Assembly: GCA_002430125.1 (NCBI GenBank)
Contig: DJBQ01000134.1
Span: 3,124 to 27,538 of the forward strand
DNA: 24,415 bases
From: Rhodobacterales bacterium UBA5972
Lineage (GTDB): Bacteria > Pseudomonadota > Alphaproteobacteria > Rhodobacterales > Rhodobacteraceae
Direction: 5' to 3'
The position numbers and the translations under genes are program-made. This document shows positions 7,892 through 16,063 of this stretch, in pieces. The notes under the pieces were generated by a model that made no database searches, was not told the origin of the DNA, and saw only the letters and a program-made list of their open reading frames with translations. Position 1 is the stretch's first letter; each line of letters begins with the position of its first letter.

Positions 7892-9315
7892 ACGATCTGA
7901 TTGACATGAAAGCCCTGCTTGCGGGCGTTGATATGTTCAATGTCTCGCTTTGGTTGTCTGGGCTTTTGATCGTGCTGGTGCTGATCGGTGTCCGGGTTGC
8001 CTTTGCAGCCGCCTTTATCGGCTTTATCGGGCTTTGCCTGTTTTTCATGCAAAAGCAGGGGTTTGACAAAGGCCTGATAACAGCGATGAAGCTGACAGGA
8101 CAAATTCCGCATTCAAAATCAACAACCTATGCGCTGTCGTTGATCCCGACCTTTATTCTGATTGGCTATCTCGCTTACTATGCCGGCCTGACGCAGTTTC
8201 TGTTTGAGGCGGCAAAACGCTGGGTTGGCTGGTTGCCCGGCGGGCTTGGCGTGGCCACAGTTTTTGCCACAGCCGGTTTCGCCGCAGTGTCAGGGGCCTC
8301 AGTGGCTACCTCGGCGGTTTTTGCCAAAATCGCCATCCCGGAAATGCTGAAACTCGGCTATGACAAACGCTTTGCAGCCGGAGTGGTGGCGGCGGGCGGC
8401 ACGCTTGCATCGCTCATTCCGCCCTCGGCGATTTTGGTGATCTATGCGATCATCGTTGAACAATCCGTCGGCCAACTTTTGATGGCTGGTTTTTTACCGG
8501 GCGCTGTATCGGCTTTGATTTACGCCGGATTAATCATCCTGATGGCGAAATTCCGCCCCAGCCTTGGCCCATCTGTCGGCGGATTTAGCTGGAAACAACG
8601 GTTCGAGTCGCTGCCGGGAACCACGCCAATCATCCTTGTCGTCTTCATCATCATCTATTCCATCTATTTCGGTTGGGCGACCCCGACCGAAGCAGGCGCA
8701 CTTGGTGCTTTTGTCGTGCTGATCATGGCGTTGTGGCAAGGTATGCGCTGGGAGGCCCTGAAAGGCGCTTTGATGGAAAGCGCCAAACTGACGGCGATGA
8801 TATTTACGATGATTTGGGGCGTGCTGATTTATGTGCGCTATCTGGGCTTTGCTGACCTGCCGCGTGCCTTTTCACATTGGGTTACATCACTTGATCAGCC
8901 AGCGATGGTCACGCTTTTGCTGATCCTTGGCGCTTATGTAGTTCTCGGAATGTTTATGGATGCAATCGGCATGCTGATCCTGACTTTGCCGGTCACATTT
9001 CCGGCGGTTATCGCACTAAATGGCGGCGCGAATGTCACAGCCGAGATGTCGACGCTTGGCATGTCCGGGCAGGAATGCGGTATTTGGTTTGGCATCATTG
9101 TCGTCAAGATGGCCGAGATTTGTCTGATAACCCCCCCAATCGGCCTCAATTGTTTTGTCGTCGCGGGTGTCGCCCAAGACGGCAAAATGGATATCTCGGT
9201 TCAAGATGTATTTCGCGGCGCCGCACCATTTTTTGTCGCCGATGTGGTGACCGTGGGTGTGTTGATCGCCTTTCCGGGAATTGTATTGTGGTTGCCGGGA
9301 TTGCTGGTGAGCTGA
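7888..9315 (+). CDS. TRAP transporter large permease subunit (DctM-type)
   Basis: A 475-residue inner-membrane protein, typical in length for the DctM family, with about twelve hydrophobic segments. Recognisable parts are the FAAVSGASVATSAVFAKIAIP core region, AGGTLASLIPPSAILVIYAI, the FGWATPTEAGALGAF segment, and the late VKMAEICLITPPIGLNCFVV. It forms the solute and sodium path, receiving its cargo from the DctP-type protein. Its ATG overlaps the DctQ-type stop, which implies translational coupling. No terminator with a T run follows; GC-rich hairpins occupy the 99-base gap to the aminotransferase. Confidence 0.93.
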   Translation: MNDLIDMKALLAGVDMFNVSLWLSGLLIVLVLIGVRVAFAAAFIGFIGLCLFFMQKQGFDKGLITAMKLTGQIPHSKSTTYALSLIPTFILIGYLAYYAGLTQFLFEAAKRWVGWLPGGLGVATVFATAGFAAVSGASVATSAVFAKIAIPEMLKLGYDKRFAAGVVAAGGTLASLIPPSAILVIYAIIVEQSVGQLLMAGFLPGAVSALIYAGLIILMAKFRPSLGPSVGGFSWKQRFESLPGTTPIILVVFIIIYSIYFGWATPTEAGALGAFVVLIMALWQGMRWEALKGALMESAKLTAMIFTMIWGVLIYVRYLGFADLPRAFSHWVTSLDQPAMVTLLLILGAYVVLGMFMDAIGMLILTLPVTFPAVIALNGGANVTAEMSTLGMSGQECGIWFGIIVVKMAEICLITPPIGLNCFVVAGVAQDGKMDISVQDVFRGAAPFFVADVVTVGVLIAFPGIVLWLPGLLVS

Positions 9316-9358
9316 TTTTCTGCTTGGGTATTTTGCAACGGGCGCAAGCCCTGCCCCC

Positions 9359-9395
9359 GCCCCGCAGGGGCTCAAAAGGAATGGCCCGCAGGGCC
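9359..9395 (+). repeat. Two compact hairpins with GCA loops
   Basis: GCCCC-GCA-GGGGC (9359-9371) and GGCCC-GCA-GGGCC (9383-9395) are near-copies, each a 5-pair GC stem with the same three-base loop, spaced 11 bases apart. The preceding AGCCCTGC (9348-9355) offers alternative pairing with the first. No T run follows, so this is not a classical terminator. It may be a processed or fold-back element between the TRAP operon and the aminotransferase, or a small intergenic repeat family. Confidence 0.5.
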
Positions 9396-9414
9396 TCTAT
9401 TGGATTAGGTCGCA

Positions 9415-10605
9415 ATGACAAAACCTCTGAACCCGCATTTGGCCGCAACTTTCGCGCCTCCTGTGATGGAAAGCCGCCGCTGGCTGGCTGGCGCCAGTTT
9501 TACCGCTGACCGTCCGCTGATCAACGTGTCTCAGGCAGCACCGGTTGACCCACCACCGCTGGCATTGCGACAGGTCATTGCGGACGCCGCCCTGAACAAC
9601 GCTGCGGCCCATGTTTATGGGCCGGTTTTGGGTATGCCCGCACTCAAGGCAGAAGTAGCTACACAGTGGTCGGCGGCTTATGGCGGTGCAATTTCCGAAA
9701 ATCAGGTCGCCATAACTTCTGGTTGCAACCAAGCTTTTTGTGCCGCCGTCGCCACGCTGGCCGCCGCAGGGGATGCAGTCATGATCCCGACACCTTGGTA
9801 TTTCAACCACAAAATGTGGCTGGATATGACCGGCGTGGAAAGCCGGCTTTTGCCGTGTGGCGCTGGCATGTTGCCCGATCCTGAACAGGCCGAGGCACTG
9901 CTTGACAGTCGTGTCAAAGCGATCCTGCTGGTGACACCGAACAATCCAACTGGTGCGGAATATCCGGCGGGTTTGGTGCAGGCGTTTTACGATCTTGCCA
10001 AAAAACACGGTATTGCGCTGATCGTCGATGAAACCTATCGCGATTTTGACGCGCGGACCGGCGCGCCACATGACCTGTTCAAGGATCCTGATTGGTCCGA
10101 GACCTTGATCCACCTTTATTCGTTCTCCAAAGCCTATCGTCTGACTGGCCACCGGGTCGGGGCAATGGTTGCGTCGCAATCGCGCTTGGCCGAAGTTGAA
10201 AAGGTGCTTGATACGATCACCATTTGCCCCAATCAGCTTGGACAGATCGCAGCGCTTTATGGCATGCAGAACCTTGGGCAATGGCTGGCGGGGGAACGGG
10301 ATGAAATTCTTGACCGGCGGGCGGCTATTTCTGAAGGTTTTCCCGCACTTGAGGGCTGGAAACTTTTGGGTGCCGGGGCATATTTCGCCTATGTCGAGCA
10401 TCCGTTTGGCATACCGTCTGATCAGTTGGCCCAGGAACTGGTGTCAAAATCAGCGATTCTGATGTTGCCCGGCACAATGTTTGCGCCTCGCTTGGCGCAA
10501 GGCGGAAACGGCGATGCGGAACGTCAGTTAAGGATTGCATTTGCCAATGTGGACCGGGCTGAAATCCAACAGATGTTTGCCCGCCTCAGCGCTTTTTCAC
10601 GTTGA
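9415..10605 (+). CDS. PLP-dependent aminotransferase, class I/II
   Basis: A 396-residue fold-type I aminotransferase. Seen: TPNNPTG (174-180, with the cofactor-contacting Asn), IVDETY (203-208, whose Asp contacts the pyridine nitrogen), SFSKAYRLTGHRVG with the Schiff-base Lys at K239, and the substrate-carboxylate Arg R373 in LRIAFAN. All catalytic positions are present, so it should be active, transferring an amino group between an amino acid and a 2-oxo acid. The exact substrate is not predictable; aspartate/aromatic-like enzymes share these motifs. It follows the TRAP operon by 99 bases and precedes the PpiD-like gene by 69 bases, so it may belong to either group or stand alone. The ribosome binding site is weak. 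Confidence 0.9.
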   Translation: MTKPLNPHLAATFAPPVMESRRWLAGASFTADRPLINVSQAAPVDPPPLALRQVIADAALNNAAAHVYGPVLGMPALKAEVATQWSAAYGGAISENQVAITSGCNQAFCAAVATLAAAGDAVMIPTPWYFNHKMWLDMTGVESRLLPCGAGMLPDPEQAEALLDSRVKAILLVTPNNPTGAEYPAGLVQAFYDLAKKHGIALIVDETYRDFDARTGAPHDLFKDPDWSETLIHLYSFSKAYRLTGHRVGAMVASQSRLAEVEKVLDTITICPNQLGQIAALYGMQNLGQWLAGERDEILDRRAAISEGFPALEGWKLLGAGAYFAYVEHPFGIPSDQLAQELVSKSAILMLPGTMFAPRLAQGGNGDAERQLRIAFANVDRAEIQQMFARLSAFSR

Positions 10606-10617
10606 GCGCGGCTTGTA

Positions 10618-10651
10618 TCCGGCCGCTTAACGCCGTAATACTCCGGCCGGA
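10618..10651 (+). other. Inverted repeat between aminotransferase and foldase genes
   Basis: TCCGGCC (10618-10624) and GGCCGGA (10645-10651) can form a 7-pair stem with a 20-base loop. There is no T run after it. It lies just upstream of the ribosome binding site of the PpiD-like gene, so it could be the 3' end structure of the aminotransferase message or a leader structure. Confidence 0.35.
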
Positions 10652-10674
10652 AACGACCAGACAGGACGAGTATA

Positions 10675-12531
10675 ATGACATCACCATTGACGCGTAAAAA
10701 ATCCAATCTCTTTGTGTGGATCGTTTTGGCGGTTCTGGTCGTCAGTCTGACTGGCTTTGGTGTCCGTTCAATTGGAAATGGTGGCGCGGATGCCGTGGGT
10801 CTGGTCGGCAGCGAAAAGGTGACGGCCAATGACTATGCCCGCGCCCTTAGCAACCGTTTACGCGCCATGTCACAACAGTTCGGCATCAATATCACGTTCG
10901 AGCAAGGGCAAGCCTTTGGCGTTGATCGTGCAGTGCTAAGCGACGCTCTAAGCACTGCCGCCCTTGATGGGGAAACCCGGCGGATAGGCCTGTCGGTTGG
11001 CGATGAACTGGTTAAAAAGACGCTGCTGGAAACCAAAAGCTTTCAAGGCCTGACCGGCAAATTTGACGAAGCAGCCTATAAAGCCGCCCTGAAGCAGTCG
11101 AATATGTCCGCTGCGGAATATGATGCCATCATCCGCAAAGAGGCGGCGCGCAATCTTTTGCGGGTTGCCGTTACCGCAGGCCTTACATCGAACGAGGTTT
11201 ACGGGCTGGCGTTGTTTTCGTTTTATAACGAAACCCGCAATCTGCGTTGGGCACTGATTGACGAAAGTCTTTTGGCTGAACCAACCCGCGAGCCAAGTGC
11301 GGCTGAAATCGAAGCGCTCTATCTTTCGTCGCCCGAGGCTTATACCTCCAAAGAAACCCGCAAAATTACGTATTTACTTCTTACCCCCAACGATCTGGTA
11401 GGAAAAATCGAAGTCGACGAGGCCGCCCTTAGGACCTTGTATGACGAGCAATCCGCGCGTTTTAACATCCCGGCCCGCCGCATCGTTGACAGGTTGGTTT
11501 ACCCCAACCAAGCCACCGCGCAGGCAGCACTGGACAGTCTGTCAAGTGGGGCGAAAACATTTGAAACTCTGGTGACCGAGCGTGGACTTACGCTGGCTGA
11601 TGTCGATTTGGGTGAAGTCTCACGCGCAGATCTGACAGGTGCGGCCGCTGATGCGGTGTTTCTGCTGACAGAACCGGGCGTTGCCGGGCCGGTGGAAACC
11701 GATCTTGGCCCGGCGTTGTTTCAGGTGAATGCTGTACTTGAGGCCCAGAATACGTCGTTTGAGCAAGTAAGCGACGAACTTCATGCTGAATATGTCGCAG
11801 ATCGCGCCCGTCGGCAGATCGATGACGGGATTGTCGGCATTGACGATCTTTTGGCCGGTGGCAACACACTTGAAGAAATCGCGGCTCAATCTGACATGAC
11901 GCTTGGAACGATCGATTTCACTGATGAAACCGAAGACGGTATAGCAGCACATGAAGAGTTTCGAAACCTTGCTGCAAGGCTGAAAATAGGTGATTTTCCA
12001 AGCGTCGAAACCATGGCCGATGGTGGCATATTCGCGCTTCGACTTGACGCAATCGTACCACCCGCCCAAATCCCGTTGACCGAAGCAACAAATGCAGTGC
12101 TTGCCGACTGGAAGGCCGCCGAGACGCGCAAACGGTTGCTGGAACTGGCTGAAATTTCCAAAATCCAGCTTGAAGCAGGTGAAGGTTTTGCCGCAGTCGC
12201 ATTGACGCCGCGCGACGAAACCCTTGCCCGTCGCCAGACGGTGATCGAAGTCGCGCCTGCTAACATGATTACCGAAGCATTCAAAATTGAAAACGGTCAG
12301 GTTGCAATTGTGTCAGACGAGAGCGGCGTCGCTTTGGTCAAAGTAACGGCGATCACGCCTTTTGCCGAAAACGACCCACAAAATGCTGGTGCATTGGCCA
12401 ATTTCAACCGGGAAATCGCCGGTAGGATTGGCACCGATATTTATGCAACCTTTAGCCGCGCAATTCAGGACGAGGCTGGGGTAACGGTCAACCAGTCGGT
12501 CATCAACGCCGTTCACACGCAGATCCGCTGA
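10675..12531 (+). CDS. PpiD-like membrane-anchored periplasmic foldase (SurA N-terminal / parvulin-like)
   Basis: A 618-residue protein with a short basic cytoplasmic tail (MTSPLTRKKSN), one membrane span (about residues 12-29) and a large periplasmic part. The SurA/PpiD N-terminal chaperone domain begins around GSEKVTANDYARAL and runs through the FDEAAYKAALKQ region. A parvulin-like domain spans about 268-352. That domain is degenerate: the ARHIL-type histidine is replaced (ARRIVDR, 267-273), as is the histidine of the late FG-x-H motif (LGPALFQV, 344-351). Isomerase activity is therefore doubtful, while chaperone function for outer-membrane or secreted proteins is likely. AGGACGAG precedes the ATG. 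Its stop lies 3 bases before trpE, suggesting co-transcription. Confidence 0.85.
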   Translation: MTSPLTRKKSNLFVWIVLAVLVVSLTGFGVRSIGNGGADAVGLVGSEKVTANDYARALSNRLRAMSQQFGINITFEQGQAFGVDRAVLSDALSTAALDGETRRIGLSVGDELVKKTLLETKSFQGLTGKFDEAAYKAALKQSNMSAAEYDAIIRKEAARNLLRVAVTAGLTSNEVYGLALFSFYNETRNLRWALIDESLLAEPTREPSAAEIEALYLSSPEAYTSKETRKITYLLLTPNDLVGKIEVDEAALRTLYDEQSARFNIPARRIVDRLVYPNQATAQAALDSLSSGAKTFETLVTERGLTLADVDLGEVSRADLTGAAADAVFLLTEPGVAGPVETDLGPALFQVNAVLEAQNTSFEQVSDELHAEYVADRARRQIDDGIVGIDDLLAGGNTLEEIAAQSDMTLGTIDFTDETEDGIAAHEEFRNLAARLKIGDFPSVETMADGGIFALRLDAIVPPAQIPLTEATNAVLADWKAAETRKRLLELAEISKIQLEAGEGFAAVALTPRDETLARRQTVIEVAPANMITEAFKIENGQVAIVSDESGVALVKVTAITPFAENDPQNAGALANFNREIAGRIGTDIYATFSRAIQDEAGVTVNQSVINAVHTQIR

Positions 12532-12534
12532 TCC

Positions 12535-14049
12535 ATGGCGCTAACCCCAAGCTTTGATGCGTTTCAATCTGCGTTTGAGGCCGGGCGCAATCAGGTCGTC
12601 TATACCAGACTTGCCGCCGATCTGGATACACCGGTTTCCCTGATGCTGAAGCTTGCGCAGGCACGCAAAGACAGCTTTATGCTGGAAAGTGTTACCGGCG
12701 GTGAAATACGTGGGCGGTATTCGGTTATCGGCATGAAGCCGGATATTATCTGGCAATGCGACGGTAAAACCAGTCGCATAAACCGGCAAGCCCGGTTTGA
12801 TCCTGATGCCTTTGAACCCGTTGCCGGCGATCCACTGGCAGTATTGCGGGGGTTAATCAACGAAAGCCATATTGACTTGCCCGACGATCTGCCGCCGATT
12901 TCGGCCGGATTGTTCGGTTATCTTGGCTACGACATGATCCGTTTGGTGGAACATCTGCCGAATGTGAATCCCGATCCGGTGAACCTGCCGGATGCCATCA
13001 TGATGCGTCCGTCTGTTATCGTCGTGCTGGACGGCGTTAAGGGCGAGGTGACTGTCGTTAGCCCGGCTTGGGTCGAAAGCGGGCTGAATGCGCGCGCGGC
13101 CTATGCACAAGCGGCCGAACGGGTGATGGATGCGGTACGTGACCTTGATCGCCAAGCACCCAATGAGACCCGCAATCTGGGCGACCTTTCTGATGCGGCA
13201 GAGCCGGTTTCAAACACCACCAGGGCGGAATATTTCGCGATTGTCGATAAAGCCAAAGAATACATCCGTGCCGGTGACATTTTTCAGGTCGTCCCGTCGC
13301 AGCGCTGGACCCAGGATTTCACCCTGCCCCCATTCGCGCTTTACCGCGCACTTCGGCGCACAAATCCCTCGCCTTATATGTTTTATTTTAACTTTGGCGG
13401 CTTTCAAGTCATCGGCGCCAGCCCCGAAATTCTGGTGCGCCTCAAAGGCTCGGAAGTCACCATTCGACCCATCGCAGGCACGCGCCCGCGTGGCGCGACC
13501 CCGGCGGCGGATAAGGCGTTCGAGGTCGATCTGTTGGCCGATCCAAAAGAACGGGCGGAACACCTGATGTTGCTGGATCTCGGGCGAAATGATGTTGGCC
13601 GGGTTGCCAAAATCGGCACAGTCAATCCGAACGAGCGCTATCTGGTGGAGCGCTATTCACATGTGATGCATATCGTCTCAAACGTGGTTGGTGAACTGCG
13701 CGACGGTGAAGATGCCTTGTCAGCTTTGTTGGCGGGCCTGCCTGCGGGGACCGTTTCAGGCGCGCCCAAGGTTCGGGCTATGCAGATCATTGACGAACTG
13801 GAACACGAGAAACGCGGTGTCTATGGCGGTGGCGTTGGCTATTTTTCAGCCAATGGTGACATGGATATTTGTATCGCTCTGCGCACGGCTGTGACCAAGG
13901 ACGACAAACTTTACATCCAGGCGGGTGGCGGCGTGGTTTTTGACAGCGATCCCGAGGCCGAATTTCAAGAGACCATCAATAAATCCAAAGCTTTGCGGCA
14001 GGCTGCAAAAGATGCTGGGTTGTTTGTCAAGTTTAGCGGTCAGGGTTGA
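12535..14049 (+). CDS. trpE: Anthranilate synthase component I
   Basis: A 504-residue enzyme that converts chorismate to anthranilate using ammonia from the TrpG partner, the first step of tryptophan synthesis. Seen: the feedback-inhibition region MLESVTGG (49-56, with S52 equivalent to the Trp-binding serine), RPIAGTRPRG (311-320), DLGRNDVGRV (348-357) and the SGAPKVRAMQIIDELE segment, all chorismate-binding family marks. It is not fused to a TrpG domain. The gene starts 3 bases after the PpiD-like stop with no recognisable ribosome binding site, so translational coupling is probable. trpG lies 1.4 kb further on, beyond a gene on the opposite strand. I found no tryptophan-rich leader peptide, so attenuation of the classic type is not evident. 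Confidence 0.96.
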   Translation: MALTPSFDAFQSAFEAGRNQVVYTRLAADLDTPVSLMLKLAQARKDSFMLESVTGGEIRGRYSVIGMKPDIIWQCDGKTSRINRQARFDPDAFEPVAGDPLAVLRGLINESHIDLPDDLPPISAGLFGYLGYDMIRLVEHLPNVNPDPVNLPDAIMMRPSVIVVLDGVKGEVTVVSPAWVESGLNARAAYAQAAERVMDAVRDLDRQAPNETRNLGDLSDAAEPVSNTTRAEYFAIVDKAKEYIRAGDIFQVVPSQRWTQDFTLPPFALYRALRRTNPSPYMFYFNFGGFQVIGASPEILVRLKGSEVTIRPIAGTRPRGATPAADKAFEVDLLADPKERAEHLMLLDLGRNDVGRVAKIGTVNPNERYLVERYSHVMHIVSNVVGELRDGEDALSALLAGLPAGTVSGAPKVRAMQIIDELEHEKRGVYGGGVGYFSANGDMDICIALRTAVTKDDKLYIQAGGGVVFDSDPEAEFQETINKSKALRQAAKDAGLFVKFSGQG

Positions 14050-14084
14050 GGCCGGCCCGAAAGTTGCTGTGAATATCCCTCAAC
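14045..14084. other. Inverted repeat spanning two convergent stop codons
   Basis: GTTGAGG (14045-14051) and CCTCAAC (14078-14084) form a 7-pair stem around a 26-base loop. The arms include the trpE stop and the stop of the convergent deacetylase-like gene. It could act as a weak two-way terminator, but there is no T run and part of the pairing follows simply from TGA facing TCA. Confidence 0.3.
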
Positions 14085-15342
14085 GCCCCAGTAAAACCGC
14101 TGAAACAGGTGCGAATGCAATAGTGGCGGATTTCGCACTTAGCGCCCAACTAAACAAGGCTGTCACCGTTTCAGGGTAACTATGCGCCACAACGATCACT
14201 CTGCCGTCTTTACCAGCCTCTAACACGGCGCGGTCCAGGTAACGTTTGATTACCAAACCCTTTTCGTGCTCGTTGTCCATAATCCTAAATACCAGGCCTG
14301 ACTTCAAGTCAGCGCGTATCGCCTTTTTGTCAGTGCTGTTTAAGCCTTGGTCGTACGTCACTAAACCGTGCCCCGAGGCTTTCAGGGCGGCAATCACTTG
14401 GCCTGCAAGTGCGGCATCGTTCTGCACCTTGGCAGACGGCTGATCGATCAATCCAATAGCGCCGGGAATTTTGCTGAAAATACCGCCTAAAATCGCCTGC
14501 AAGTCCGCAGCATTCTCAGCCTCGACCAAACCAGTTTCACCCGAGGGTGTCATTGCAAGTATTTCAAATCCTGCCTTTTTCAGTGAAACCGCCGTCAATT
14601 TTGCATCGGCATTCGTGGGATCAATCGCAAATGTGACCGGAAAAGTGAAGGTCCCCAAAACCTCGCGATCCAGACCCTCGGCGCCTGCGTCGATCAAGAT
14701 GACCGCCATTAATGGCTTGCCTTCGGGATTTTCAAACACAACTTTGTTGCGCATCAAGGCAGAACCGTCTTGTTCGGTGATTTGCGTCTGAACCTGAGGA
14801 TTAGGCTGCGTCCCGCCGCCGCTGGCGTCTTTGATAACTGGGGCCGGGTCAACCGTAGCCGCTGGCGTTTTGATGGTTGGCGCAGCGGCGGGTGTCGTGT
14901 CGGCAACCGGATTGCTGATTTCCGGCATCGGCACACCAAGTGCTGGTGGTGTTATTACAGGGGATTCGTCCTCAACCGGCGACACCATAGCCACGTCGTT
15001 TTCGCCGCTTTCGACTTTTGGAAGATCATTACCGGTTTGCGCGCTTGGCTGTTCAAGCGGTTCGGTGCTGGTCGACGGCAGGGTTCCCGTTGTGACGTCC
15101 AGCTCTGGTTTTCTGGCCGCTTCTTTAAGGGCCGGCTTGAGCGTTTGGTCGGTGTTTGGCAAAACCGGATCGGTATCCGCGCGCCCGGTATTAAACCCAG
15201 ACCCCGCCGGGGTGCTGAGGTCAATCTGAGTCTTTCCCGCAGGATCGCCCTTCGGTAATGGAACAGCTAGCGAAACTACACCCGCTGCAACGACCGAAAA
15301 TATCGTGCCTTTAAGAAAACCCGCGCCAAAGCCGCCACTCAT
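14080..15342 (-). CDS. Divergent polysaccharide deacetylase family protein (YibQ-like), probably catalytically inactive
   Basis: A 420-residue protein with one N-terminal hydrophobic segment (about 11-28) acting as signal anchor or signal peptide. A long Pro/Thr/Ser/Ala-rich linker (about 30-195) and a C-terminal deacetylase-like domain (about 205-420) follow. Domain marks are AVILIDAG (213-220), FPVTFAIDP (234-242), GHGLVTYDQGLN (324-335) and AHSYPETVTAL (386-396). In the family the second Asp of the IDD motif and the His of the HLPME-type motif are expected metal ligands; here they are A219 and AMTPSG (263-268). It is therefore likely a non-catalytic envelope protein. GGAGG lies 6 bases before the ATG; a TATAAA (minus strand, 15408-15403) could be its -10. 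It interrupts the trp genes on the opposite strand. Confidence 0.8.
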   Translation of the reverse strand: MSGGFGAGFLKGTIFSVVAAGVVSLAVPLPKGDPAGKTQIDLSTPAGSGFNTGRADTDPVLPNTDQTLKPALKEAARKPELDVTTGTLPSTSTEPLEQPSAQTGNDLPKVESGENDVAMVSPVEDESPVITPPALGVPMPEISNPVADTTPAAAPTIKTPAATVDPAPVIKDASGGGTQPNPQVQTQITEQDGSALMRNKVVFENPEGKPLMAVILIDAGAEGLDREVLGTFTFPVTFAIDPTNADAKLTAVSLKKAGFEILAMTPSGETGLVEAENAADLQAILGGIFSKIPGAIGLIDQPSAKVQNDAALAGQVIAALKASGHGLVTYDQGLNSTDKKAIRADLKSGLVFRIMDNEHEKGLVIKRYLDRAVLEAGKDGRVIVVAHSYPETVTALFSWALSAKSATIAFAPVSAVLLGR

Positions 15343-15481
15343 TTTCCGCCTCCGTCTTTAATTCCGCTTGCTGCTCTTGACCATCCGTCGCGGCTCTGGG
15401 CATTTATAGCGCGAATTGCTGCCATGTTCACCCCTAATCGGGGAGAATACCAGCAGCCACACAATTGACCAGAGCGGGCCG

Positions 15482-16063
15482 ATGTTACTTCTGATCGACA
15501 ACTATGACAGCTTTACGTTTAACCTTGTACACTATTTGGGCGAACTTGGCGCAGATGTGAAGGTGAAAAGAAATGATGAGCTAAGCGTTGCCGACGCTTT
15601 GGCCATGAACCCGTCGGCTATTTTGCTGTCGCCCGGGCCTTGTGATCCGGATCAGGCGGGTATTTGCCTTGATCTGACCATTGCCGCGGCTGATGCTGGT
15701 ATTCCATTAATCGGCGTTTGTCTTGGCCACCAGACAATTGGCCAAGCGTTTGGTGGCAAGGTGGTGCGGTGCCACGAAATCGTGCATGGCAAAATGGGGA
15801 TCATTCAGCACAACGGACAAGGCTTGTTTACGGGCCTGCCGTCGCCGTTTTTGGCGACTCGCTATCATTCGCTGGTTGTCGATCGCAGCACCCTGCCCGA
15901 TTGTCTTGAAGTGACCGCCTGGCTTGAAGATGGTACGATCATGGGTTTGCAACACCGCGACTTGCCAATCCACGGCGTACAATTCCATCCTGAAAGTATC
16001 GCGTCCGAACACGGACACGCGATGTTGCAAAACTTTCTGAACGACATGAAAGAAAAGGCATGA
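15482..16063 (+). CDS. trpG: Anthranilate synthase component II (glutamine amidotransferase)
   Basis: A 193-residue class I glutamine amidotransferase that supplies ammonia to TrpE. The catalytic triad is visible: C80 in GVCLGHQ, and H169 and E171 in VQFHPES. The N-terminus [13 protein letters not shown] is the standard TrpG/PabA start, which is why the ATG at 15482 is chosen over the upstream ATG at 15416 in the same frame. Because the organism's p-aminobenzoate synthase may use the same subunit, dual use as PabA is possible. It heads the trpG-trpD-trpC-moaC-moeA operon, with its stop overlapping the trpD start by 4 bases. The 139-base upstream gap is shared with the divergent deacetylase-like gene; it contains a short CCCC/GGGG hairpin (15431-15443) but no leader peptide with Trp codons. 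Confidence 0.95.
   Translation: MLLLIDNYDSFTFNLVHYLGELGADVKVKRNDELSVADALAMNPSAILLSPGPCDPDQAGICLDLTIAAADAGIPLIGVCLGHQTIGQAFGGKVVRCHEIVHGKMGIIQHNGQGLFTGLPSPFLATRYHSLVVDRSTLPDCLEVTAWLEDGTIMGLQHRDLPIHGVQFHPESIASEHGHAMLQNFLNDMKEKA

Noticed and set aside
9397..10401. Open frame of 334 codons on the minus strand
   Set aside because: It lies opposite the aminotransferase, which has all its catalytic motifs. The minus-strand product has no recognisable domain, high Cys/His/Arg content typical of antisense frames, and no ribosome binding site.
14770..15258. Plus-strand open frames across the deacetylase-like gene
   Set aside because: They arise from the low-complexity Pro/Thr/Ala linker coding on the minus strand; products are Gly/Arg/Ser-rich without domains.
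15343..15481. Possible trp leader peptide or attenuator before trpG
   Set aside because: The short frame from 15416 contains no Trp codons, and only a 4-pair CCCC/GGGG hairpin is present, without a competing structure or T run.
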